Assembly (NCBI GenBank): GCA_013423325.1
Contig: BLJB01000120.1
Coordinates: 1-64,000, forward strand
Direction of reading: 5' to 3'
Source: Usnea hakonensis
Lineage: Eukaryota; Ascomycota; Lecanoromycetes; Lecanorales; Parmeliaceae
DNA: 64,000 nucleotides
The notes beneath the pieces are model-generated. The model had not been told where the DNA came from and searched no databases. It was given only the letters and a program-made list of their open reading frames with translations. Below, in pieces: positions 56,271-64,000 of this stretch. Each line of letters begins with the position of its first letter. The stretch's first letter is position 1. Position numbers and translations under genes: made by a program.

Positions 56271-56690
56271 TCAAGCCGCAGCCCTCACAAACCCCCTCAT
56301 AGCCTTGACCGCGTCTCCCTCATTCGCCTTCAACAACTCCGTAGCCTTCCCCTTACTCAAATCCAACTCGTCAACCAACAACGTCACATCCGCCTGATCG
56401 ACCTTAATCTTCGCCCTCTTCTCAACTTCCTCCTTCTCCTTCGTTTTTATCTCCCCCGCGGCAACAGTGCCAGCTTTATCTGCAAGCTCCAGCCTACTTA
56501 TAGCCTTCCCGAGGGCTTCCTGGTCGATTTCCTTGTTTGGCTTTGCAGAGGCATCGTCGTCATCGCCACCACGTCTTTCTAGCGAGGACATGGCTGCGGC
56601 CGCTTTGCGGTCTTCGGCGGAGGCGGGGAGAGGGGCGGGCTCTTCGCGGTCCATGCCTTCGTGGACACCGGAAGGTTGGGGCTCTGCCAT
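56271..56690 (-). CDS. hypk: HYPK-like UBA protein, NatA regulatory subunit
   Basis: A single exon encodes 139 residues from the ATG at 56690. HYPK binds and regulates the NatA N-terminal acetyltransferase at ribosomes. The N-terminal half is charged and flexible, with KAAAAMSSLERRG, then EALGKAISRLELAD. A long charged helix (KTKEKEEVEKRAKIKV) leads into the NAC/UBA-like domain: DVTLLVDELDLSKGKATELL then KANEGDAVKAMRGFV at the extreme C-terminus. This helix-plus-UBA order is the HYPK layout; nascent-polypeptide-associated complex alpha would have a NAC domain first, which is absent. It starts 387 bp from the divergent DAHP synthase gene. Confidence 0.85.
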   Translation of the reverse strand: MAEPQPSGVHEGMDREEPAPLPASAEDRKAAAAMSSLERRGGDDDDASAKPNKEIDQEALGKAISRLELADKAGTVAAGEIKTKEKEEVEKRAKIKVDQADVTLLVDELDLSKGKATELLKANEGDAVKAMRGFVRAAA

Positions 56691-57077
56691 CTTTGCGATC
56701 GATGAGTTATGAGAAATAGTAGGAGAGTGTTCTGAGGTAGTGTCCAAGTACTGGTGGGAACGTTAGGACTAAGTGGGGGCGCCAAAATATGCGGAGCACC
56801 AAATTAGGACTAGTCGTCATCCTAGACTATTCGCATGCGCACGAAGACTTTTGAAATGCGGGGATTTCCTAGCCTCACGCATTTACGCGCATCCATTTTG
56901 CATTTAAGGAGTCAAGGAGCACAGGTATTCTACAGATCATAATTTATCTTGCAAGTTGGGTGTATTTTCATGTATGTTAGTGTATGCATTTTGGTATCCG
57001 TGTCTCCTTTACCTAGAAAAGTTCAATTGCTTTTGCATTATATCTGGAAAGTCTCACCCTATACAGCGATTACAGTC
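56691..57077. promoter_or_regulatory. divergent promoter region, HYPK / DAHP synthase
   Basis: The 387 bp between the two start codons must hold both promoters. The plus-strand frame stays open upstream of 57078 back to 56949 but that part does not resemble the enzyme family. No named transcription-factor site could be supported. Confidence 0.4.
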
Positions 57078-58610
57078 ATGTCGAAGAGATCTCTAGAAGA
57101 GCCAATTGAGCCTCCAAAGCTCAGTGAAAGAGGAGAAGCCGCAGCGGAAGTTAAAGTCACTGCAAAGCGGCAGAAAAACACCAGTTTGGGATGGATGCCG
57201 TCATCCTGGACTACTAAACCAATAAAGCAAGAAGTTGTCTACGATGATCTCGCTGCCGTCCAAAAGGCTATTGCAAAACTCGAGCGTCTACCTCCCATTG
57301 TTACACCTACGGAAATTGTCAAACTCCGGAAGTCTCTGCGAGATGTTGCGCTTGGCAAAGCGTTCCTACTCCAGGGTGGTGACTGTGCGGAACTGTTCGA
57401 CTACTGCGAAGAGAATGCCATTGAATCAAAAATCAAACTTTTGCTGCAAATGAGCTTAGTCCTAATTTGGGGTGCAAATAAGCCTGTCGTACGTATTGCA
57501 AGGATGGCTGGTCAGTATGCCAAGCCGAGATCAAGTCCTACAGAGATGCACGAGGGAAGAGAGATCCCGTCTTTCCGTGGAGACATCCTGAATGGGTACG
57601 AGGTAGAAGACAGAACTCCAGATCCAGCGCGCCTAGTATCTGCCTACCATCACTCTGCGGCAACGCTCAATTTCATAAGAGGATCAATAGCATCAGGCAT
57701 CGCTGATTTACATAATCCGTTAGACTGGGAGCTTGGACACGTGAGAGATGAAAAGATCCGAGCTCAGTACACCACAATTGTCGATAGCATCACAGAGAGC
57801 CTTCGATTTATGCGGACGGTGGGTGCAGACAGCAGTGCAAGTGGTCTAGAAACCGTCGATCTCTATACTAGCCACGAGGGTTTGCTATTGGAGTACGAGC
57901 AGAGTCTTACAAGGAGACTAAAGCATCCACCCTCTCATCCGTCCTTTTTATCAGCCAGAACACCGTTAGATCGGCAAGTAAACGGCCACCAAGAGTCCGC
58001 CAGCGACGGCAAAGGCTGGTACGATACATCTGCACATTTCCTATGGATCGGTGATCGCACACGCCAACTCACTGGCGCACACGTCGAATTTTTCCGCGGT
58101 CTCGAGAATCCTATTGGTATCAAAGTTGGACCCACGATGGCATCTCCGGAACTTATCGCCCTCCTCGATGTGGTCAATCCATTAAAAGACATTGGAAAGG
58201 TCACCTTAATCACCCGTTACGGCGAGCATGAAATCACTTCATTACTGCCAGGCCACATTGAAGCCGTGAAAAAGGGTGGCCATGTAGTCGTATGGCAATG
58301 CGATCCCATGCATGGAAACACAAAGAGTACGCCTTCTGGGGTGAAGACCAGGCAGTTCTCAAGTATTTTGAGTGAGGTGAGCAGTGCGTTGAGGATTCAT
58401 AGAGAGCTGGGCAGTTTCTTGGGAGGCGTGCACCTGGAGTTGACTGGGGAGGCGGTAACGGAATGTGTTGGCGGAAGTGAGGGGTTGACAGAGGGGGATC
58501 TCGGTGTTAATTATACGACTTACTGTGATCCAAGACTGAACGAGAAACAGGCACTTGAGTTGGCCTTCTTGGTTGCCGGACATTATCGGGATGAGGCAAA
58601 AGTCACATGA
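57078..58610 (+). CDS. class II (plant-type) DAHP synthase
   Basis: A single exon encodes 510 residues. 3-deoxy-7-phosphoheptulonate synthase condenses phosphoenolpyruvate and erythrose 4-phosphate, the first step of the shikimate pathway to aromatic amino acids. Class II signatures are complete: FLLQGGDCAELFDYCEENA (metal-binding Cys), NKPVVRIARMAGQYAKPRS, PSFRGDILNGYE, SHEGLLLEYEQSLTR, HFLWIGDRTRQLTGAHVEFF, NPIGIKVGPTM, WQCDPMHGNT and GGVHLELTGEAVTEC. The C-terminal NYTTYCDPRLNEKQALELAF is also typical. I chose the ATG at 57078 because MSKRSLEEP begins a hydrophilic leader, and GWMPSSWTTKPIKQ begins the core. The leader has a possible nuclear-type basic patch (AKRQKN), without a clear organelle signal, so the enzyme is probably cytosolic. 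Many fungi also have class I AroF-type enzymes. Confidence 0.95.
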   Translation: MSKRSLEEPIEPPKLSERGEAAAEVKVTAKRQKNTSLGWMPSSWTTKPIKQEVVYDDLAAVQKAIAKLERLPPIVTPTEIVKLRKSLRDVALGKAFLLQGGDCAELFDYCEENAIESKIKLLLQMSLVLIWGANKPVVRIARMAGQYAKPRSSPTEMHEGREIPSFRGDILNGYEVEDRTPDPARLVSAYHHSAATLNFIRGSIASGIADLHNPLDWELGHVRDEKIRAQYTTIVDSITESLRFMRTVGADSSASGLETVDLYTSHEGLLLEYEQSLTRRLKHPPSHPSFLSARTPLDRQVNGHQESASDGKGWYDTSAHFLWIGDRTRQLTGAHVEFFRGLENPIGIKVGPTMASPELIALLDVVNPLKDIGKVTLITRYGEHEITSLLPGHIEAVKKGGHVVVWQCDPMHGNTKSTPSGVKTRQFSSILSEVSSALRIHRELGSFLGGVHLELTGEAVTECVGGSEGLTEGDLGVNYTTYCDPRLNEKQALELAFLVAGHYRDEAKVT

Positions 58611-58958
58611 TCTTGAGTACTGGATAACCTACTCTACTGATAAAGTGAGACGAAGGAAGATCTGGTCCAGGTATTGAAGCTCCTCGATATTGCAGCTATT
58701 CGGAGAGCCGGACTATCCATTTGCGAATTGGACATGCTGCAAGGCGTGCGAGGTAAAAGTGCATTCGATCAGTAATCGTCATGTTTTGCGCTATCTCCAG
58801 ATGGATTAGCGTCAAAGTGCTAGCGTTTGTGGTTGCTATCCGACGAACGCGGGGAAGATATCAACAAACAACATCTTAAGTGACTAGCAAATAATCGTCT
58901 GCTCTCAACATTCGACCATAGTTTTTCCATCTTCAAAAGGAGAAATTTTATTGCCTCG
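58611..58958. other. short intergenic region between tandem genes
   Basis: About 350 bp lie between two plus-strand genes and should hold the DAHP synthase 3' UTR and the next promoter. Nothing else is seen. Confidence 0.5.
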
Positions 58959-61900
58959 ATGCCCGCCACACAAGCTGCGAAGCGGAAAAAAACCGCAGAC
59001 ATGACAGACTCTCCTCCCAAACGTGTTACGCGTGCTCGCGCGAAGAATGCGGATGCCGACGAAGAACCTTCGAAGCCCAAAGCGACTAAAATCACTACGG
59101 CCTCTGCCAAAGCCGCCGCTGTAAAGAAGAAATCAACAGTGCAAAATAAAACAATCAAACGCAAAACAAGAGCCGACGAGGGTGCTGAAGTGAGTGAGAG
59201 ATCAATGGTGGAACAGGAACCGACGGCCGAGCCTTTGAAAGCAAAAGGACGACCAAAAAAGGACGTAACAAGCAAGAAAGACGAAGACCAGGTGTCAGAC
59301 GCGCCAAGGACTAGAAATCGTCCAACAAAGGCGCCTGCAGCAGAAGTGCACAAGCCGGAAGCTCCAAAGACACGAGGCCGTCCTAAAAAAACAGCAGAAA
59401 CATCGGCTTCGCTGCCGGAAGTCCAGGACGAAACAAAGGCTCCGGAGCCTGTAAAGAAGACATCTCGTGGCCATCTAGCCACCAATGCCTCAAAGATACC
59501 ATCCGTCGCCCCAGCTACCAGACCAGCGGCAGGCGCGCCAAAGAAGAGGGTCAAATTTCAACAGGAACCAGACAAGGAAAACATTCCAATCGCGACTGAG
59601 CAACCCAAAAATCTTGCTACAAAGCCGACAGGATTGAAAGCAAAGCCAGTACGCAAACCAGCGGCAGCAAGAGCTACTACACGTGGTAAACAAGCTGCCC
59701 TGCTAAAAGCTCACGAAAGTCACGAGGTCGAGAAGGATATGCCATTGTCGCCGAAAAAAATCAATCAGGTAGCCAAGAGCGACCCAATAGTCTCGGAGGA
59801 CGAGCTCGCTGGCGAGAAAACACCGGCCAGAGCTTCTAGCAAGTCTCCCGCCAGACCGGTCAACAGTCCGGTCAAAGATCCTGGCAGCGCCCTTAAATTG
59901 AGCCTTGACCAGAGTACTGCGCCATCCTCCCCTTCGAGGCCTACGGCGTCGAACATCCTTGAAAGTCCAGCTCGGCGACCTCCACCATCACCGTTCAAGG
60001 ACGCGCTCAAGACATCTCCTAAGAAAGTGTATCTCGGAGAAAGCATAGCTCAGCCTCTGCTCCTGTCATCGCGTACTCCCCTGAAAAGCTCATTGCTGCA
60101 AGATTCACCAAAAAGAGGAATCCTTGGAAACAATATGACGCAGCCAATACTTCTTCCTTCCAAGTCACCATACAAAACATCGCTGCTGCAAGAATCGCCA
60201 AAGAGAGTAAGGATTGAAAACACAACAACTCAGCATGTGCTTTCTCCTTCCAAGGCACCTTTGAAAGCTTCGCTGCTGCAATCTCCTGCGCGCCGTCCAA
60301 TAGCTTCCTCTATGAAACTAACTAGTGTAGGATCGCCACTTAAGTCTGGTGTGAAAACTTCAGCAGGTCGCGCCGCCATCGCCTCCAGACAAACCAGTCC
60401 CTCGAAGGCTCCCAGCTTTTCGAGGGAGGAGGTCACCTGCAGTCCCTTCCGAGCTGCCAGGTCTCTAGAGCCGACTATCATTGTTCCTACTCTCCCAGAT
60501 GAAGAACGCCCAGTAGACCCTGAAGAGATAAACTTGCCCGAACTCTATCCAGAAATCCCGGGCGTGGACGCTGACGCAAAAACTGGGTCGCCCTTGCTAG
60601 CTCCGGCAACCACCTTTGAGGAGCCTGTATCTTTTGACGATACCATCATCGATCAAGATGAGACTGCCGCTTGCGACAACGGAACTCTAGGCACCTTACA
60701 GCAAGCGGAGACCCCAATGAAACTCAAGGGTCCAGCCTTCGCGCTTGATTCCGCAGCACTGAGAAGAATTTCTATCGAATCTGGATCTGAAGACGAACTT
60801 GCATCACCAGACAAAGGATACGGAGTCACACCACTGCGTAGACATGGAATTTCCACACAGGATTTTGGCACACCTGCCGTCATTAATTGTCAAGGCTCAG
60901 ATATGTCTGAAGATCAACTGTCCTTTACCCCACTCGCGGAACAATTGAACTCGTGGGGTGCATCTAGCCCTGGAAAACAGAGTGCAGCACATCGTCCTCG
61001 TCAAATCCGCGGAATGTTTTCACTTGGAGGTGCAAGTACAGTTGTAGCTCCTGAGCCAGCAATCACTGAGAGTCCAACGAGATCTCCGGCCAAATCTTCG
61101 TTCTTTGAAGATGAGATGATAATGCGTGATGGCGAACAAGACGTTGCAGATACATCTTTTACAAGCGTGGACGTAGACAATGAGCAGAATGTTGCAGCCT
61201 TGCAGATCAGCCAAGAGTCGCAAGCATCGGAAGAGTATGGAGATGAAAATGTCATGCCATCGGATGCTGAAATATTGCGGGCAGAGCAGGATCATACTTT
61301 GACTTGCACACCAGCAAAAGTATTCACCCCTGCTAAGAAGATCTCCCAACAATCTCGAGAAATTCACACCGTCTCCAAAGTCCCTCTACGTGCTTCCGCT
61401 GAGGATTCTCCTGTCATCAAGACACGCCAACGAAGTCGATCCTTGGGAGGCCCTCTGTCAGTTGTCAGTGAGCATTATCAAGATAGCGCTGAGCAATTGG
61501 ACGTTCTGGATAAATCCCACGATGAGAATATGACCCTTGGTCAACCAGCTACACCAGTGCTCGCAGCGACTACTATCCCCCAAACTCCTAGCAGTGCTAT
61601 AAAGCTGGATTTTGAGACTCCCGCGCGAACTGTGCGGAAAGGAGTCGTTCCAGATGTTCTTCAAGGTGCCGTTGTCTTTGTTGATGTGCACACATCTGAA
61701 GGAGCGGACGCTAGTGGGATCTTCATCGATCTTTTGACCCAAATGGGTGCTCGCTGTATCAAGCAGTGGTCCTGGAATCCTCGAGCGAGCGTGGGGAATT
61801 CTCTAAATAACAACACTCCACAGACAAGTTCGCCGGATACTACAAAAGTCGGTATTACTCACGTTGTTTATAAAGACGGTGGAAAACGGACGTTGGAAAA

Positions 61901-62563
61901 AGTCCAGAGCAGCAACGGTGTAGTATTGTGTGTCGGCGTTGGCTGGGTTCTTGAGTAAGACAATACATCCCTAGCAGGTAATATCGTTTTGCTAATACCA
62001 CTAGTTGCGAGCGTGAGGATAAATGGCTAGACGAACGGGACTATGCCATTGACACATCTATGGTTCCTCGTGGTGGCTCTCGCCGCCGCAAATCAATGGA
62101 GCCGCGAGCGCTTGCCAACATTAACGGCAATTTGGTTCCCGCTTCGATGGAGACACCGGCCAAGATCTTCCCAGAGAATGACATGTCGCCTACGAAAGAG
62201 TTTCTCACCTTCGATACTCCTGCTTCTCGCAGAGAAACCTTTATCATAGAAAGGCATACACCGCAAGAACAGGAGCAACCGGTAGCACCGGCAACCCCCA
62301 TGGCGGCCTCGGGCCATGACGATATGCTCGAAGACGGCTCCACATGGGCCTCGCCCACCACACCGTACTACTTATCCAAAGGCGCACAATTGGTGCAGCG
62401 CACGTGCCCGCCAAAGCGGCTCGGTTTTCCCGTCAGTGGGGAAGTCGATGATCAGCCTGATGAGACGGTTCGAAGAAGGCTTCTGGAAGCGAGAAGGAAG
62501 AGTATGCAGTGGTCATCAAGGATCAGAAGTCCATTGGGAAGAACGGTTAGCTATGGGAAATGA
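58959..62563 (+). CDS. BRCT-domain, AT-hook nuclear protein
   Basis: Two exons, 58959-61954 and 62005-62563, give 1184 residues. The N-terminal third is strongly basic with AT-hook-like motifs KAKGRPKK (about 94) and KTRGRPKK (about 138), which bind AT-rich minor grooves. A repeat-rich Ser/Pro/Lys region (about 270-470) with dozens of SP/TP sites suggests control by CDK. A single BRCT domain lies at about 895-1015: GAVVFVDVHTSEGADASGIF, MGARCIKQWSW, GITHVVYKDGGKRTLEK, and the closing CVGVGWVLDCEREDKWLDE, which is restored by the 50-nt intron. BRCT domains bind phosphoproteins in DNA-damage and mitotic signalling. Uncharacterised BRCT proteins of this plan occur in Pezizomycotina and distantly recall microcephalin; I do not give a name. 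The C-terminal 160 residues are disordered and basic. Confidence 0.83.
60013..60290 (+). repeat. degenerate in-frame repeats in the BRCT protein
   Basis: Three to four units of about 27 residues share the pattern S-P-K-[KR], a short linker, QP-x-LL-x-S, [RK]-[TS]-P-x-K-[ST]-SLLQ. Examples are TPLKSSLLQDSPKRG, SPYKTSLLQESPKRV and APLKASLLQSPARRP. Each unit holds one or two potential CDK sites. Confidence 0.8.
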
Positions 62564-63303
62564 GGGACTGGACTTGGAGTATTTGGATTGGGCGTTTTCG
62601 CTTGCAAAATGTTTCCTTAGTCTGTCGCTATAATTCACAACGAACACAATGCCAGTTTGAAATGTAGTGTCGTTGTCATTGCTCTAGTCACCTTTCCCGG
62701 AAACTAGAGCTCATGAATCGCGCGCTGTAAGGGTAGGATGATATAGTATGAGTGATTAGAAAGGGGGAATTAGGTCTGGAATGGAAAAATGTGTATTGGA
62801 TTTGCGGCTTATATGCAAGGTATGGGTTATACGGGCCCAAGACATGAAAATGGGTAGGGCGTTCGATGTGCCGTTGAGAATCGGGGTAGAGTGTAGGGGC
62901 TAGTCGAGCGTTGTAGGAGTCTCAAGCAATTGGACGATTCTGGTTCGGCCATGGATTGGGTGACGATGTCTATCTATGATACAAAAGTCCGCATGCGTAT
63001 CGAATGGGAAACCGAAACACTCAGCGAGGACGGGGAGCCCCGCTTGCTGCAGTGGTTCCTCCAAACGCAAGCCCACTCGACCTTCTCCAACAGAAAAAGG
63101 ACACCGCACCCTCATAGGGACACCAAGAAACTGAAAAACGCCTGCCTCGCTATGTAGTAATACTGACCGACATAGTAGTGTGAAATCCTGTTCCATGCAT
63201 TGGGTATCTTACCGGGTAAAAGCCCCTTCCATGCATGTAATTGCGCCAGATACACCCCGCTATGCTTCGTCACATTGCCCCTCGTAAACGCCGGAAAAAT
63301 GTT
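62564..63303. other. convergent 3' region
   Basis: About 740 bp lie between the BRCT protein stop (plus) and the stop of the gene at 63304 (minus). Short frames without domains occur at 62930-63157 (plus) and 62900-63196 (minus). No RNA or repeat is recognised. Confidence 0.45.
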
Positions 63304-63975
63304 TTAGTGTCGTGCCGCACTCTTTCGCTTCTGTCCTCGTTGGGAGCCCCCTGGTCGTGACCCCGGTAAGGGTGGATAGCCATAGGTCTCGGCCTTTTCC
63401 TCCTCCTCGACATTTCTTCCCCCCGGTCGTGCTGCGATGACGTTGCCACGTCGGATCACCGGCGCCTGGGCCGGCGCATTAGAAGGCAGCTGTGGAGGAA
63501 TGGGAAATGTAGGGACAGGAAACCCGACAGGAGGAGGGCCCCATTGTTGCATCTGGATTGGCGGCCCGTAATACCGGTTCATGTTAGCTTGAACGTCACG
63601 GTCTCGTTTCTCCCTCATTGCACGGATCTCAAGCTGTCGATAGAACGCCAGTCTAGCTTTGGCCTCTTCCTGAGGTATGATCGTGTTGACCACAGGCTTC
63701 GCAATAGCCATAAAGCGCCTCAAATCAGCTGCCAGTCGCTGCCCCTTCGCTGATGCATAGAAGTACTGCTTCATGGTCCCCCCAGGGTGGCCACGCCAAC
63801 CATTGTAAGCCATGATCTGGTTAACGATCATGTTGACTTCCGTCTGGACCTCGACGTCTGCTTTAGAGGCTGGAGACGATAGGCTCTGGTCAGGAGAACT
63901 CATTCTTATCTTCTTGCTTGGTCTTGGTACCTTTCCACCATTTCCTACAGTCAGCAACCAATCGATGTTTTCCAT
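63304..63975 (-). CDS. uncharacterised protein, possibly partial at the window edge
   Basis: An open frame of 223 residues starts with ATG at 63975, 25 bases from the window end. The beginning (MENIDWLLTVGNGGKVP) may be joined to an upstream exon outside the window, because CTGACTGTAG just after the start could be an acceptor. A helical, charged middle (about 45-130) includes EVNMIVNQIMAYNGWRGHPG and EEAKARLAFYRQLEIRAMRE. The rest is Pro/Gln-rich (GPPPVGFPVPTFPIPPQL) and the end is basic (GGSQRGQKRKSAARH), suggesting a nuclear or RNA-associated protein. No family is recognised. Confidence 0.55.
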   Translation of the reverse strand: MENIDWLLTVGNGGKVPRPSKKIRMSSPDQSLSSPASKADVEVQTEVNMIVNQIMAYNGWRGHPGGTMKQYFYASAKGQRLAADLRRFMAIAKPVVNTIIPQEEAKARLAFYRQLEIRAMREKRDRDVQANMNRYYGPPIQMQQWGPPPVGFPVPTFPIPPQLPSNAPAQAPVIRRGNVIAARPGGRNVEEEEKAETYGYPPLPGSRPGGSQRGQKRKSAARH

Positions 63976-64000
63976 GGTCGTAAAGTCCCCAAGGCGTTCA

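Noticed and set aside
55981..56397. Plus-strand ORF of 138 residues
   Set aside because: It overlaps HYPK and has no recognisable motif.
1..64000. CRISPR, rRNA or tRNA genes, intact transposon
   Set aside because: No direct-repeat/spacer array, no B-box-like tRNA core (GGTTCGAATCC type), no transposase or reverse-transcriptase motif was seen on either strand.

Overview
The window looks like nuclear DNA of a filamentous ascomycete (Pezizomycotina). Most genes are split by short introns of about 45-80 nt with GTAAGT/GTACGT-type donors and CTAAC/CTGAC-like branch sites. Products are eukaryotic housekeeping proteins with fungal relatives: a long KNL1/Spc7, a fungal-type C5 DNA methyltransferase, class II DAHP synthase and a secreted cutinase. 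I see no prokaryotic operons, CRISPR array, rRNA or tRNA gene, and no intact transposon. The exact order cannot be read from the sequence; a Leotiomycetes-like origin is only a guess.

Layout. 0.5-5.2 kb: NatC subunit NAA38 (GC-AG intron), a five-exon fungal protein of unknown function, ribosomal protein uS17 (RPS11). 5.4-10.7 kb: kinetochore scaffold KNL1/Spc7. 11.1-14.3 kb: sterol-glucosyltransferase-like enzyme. 15.5-22.0 kb: DNA polymerase delta subunit 2, ribosomal protein eL38, an 89-aa membrane protein, mRNA-export factor Mtr2, mitochondrial methionyl-tRNA synthetase. 22.3-24.2 kb: a DNA cytosine methyltransferase with a broken reading frame, followed by an (AGG)n and 44-base poly-G tract. 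25.6-31.8 kb: COQ10, an MCT-type transporter, a tRNA m3C methyltransferase, a cutinase. 33.0-39.6 kb: FATP/Fat1 acyl-CoA synthetase, secreted amidase, PIG-S. 42.4-50.1 kb: a large fungal-specific protein, an SOD-derived mitoribosomal protein, a Cys-rich single-pass membrane protein, and a secreted metallopeptidase-like protein whose catalytic Glu is replaced. 52.3-63.98 kb: ornithine decarboxylase, a 107-aa mitochondrial-type membrane protein, HYPK, class II DAHP synthase, a BRCT/AT-hook chromatin protein, and an unassigned protein at the edge.

No secondary-metabolite cluster or operon-like unit is evident. Several gene pairs are divergent over about 240-390 bp and may share promoters (RPS11/KNL1, eL38/89-aa protein, MTR2/MetRS, HYPK/DAHP synthase). 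Three small spliced genes (eL38, the 89-aa and the 107-aa proteins) appear only after joining short exons. The most interesting points are the frame-broken methyltransferase beside a long G tract, the HQMAH pseudo-metallopeptidase, the 171-bp in-frame repeat in KNL1, the VPS13-like tail on the glycosyltransferase, and two orphan exon-like fragments. All exon boundaries are inferred from splice signals and reading frame, not from transcripts.
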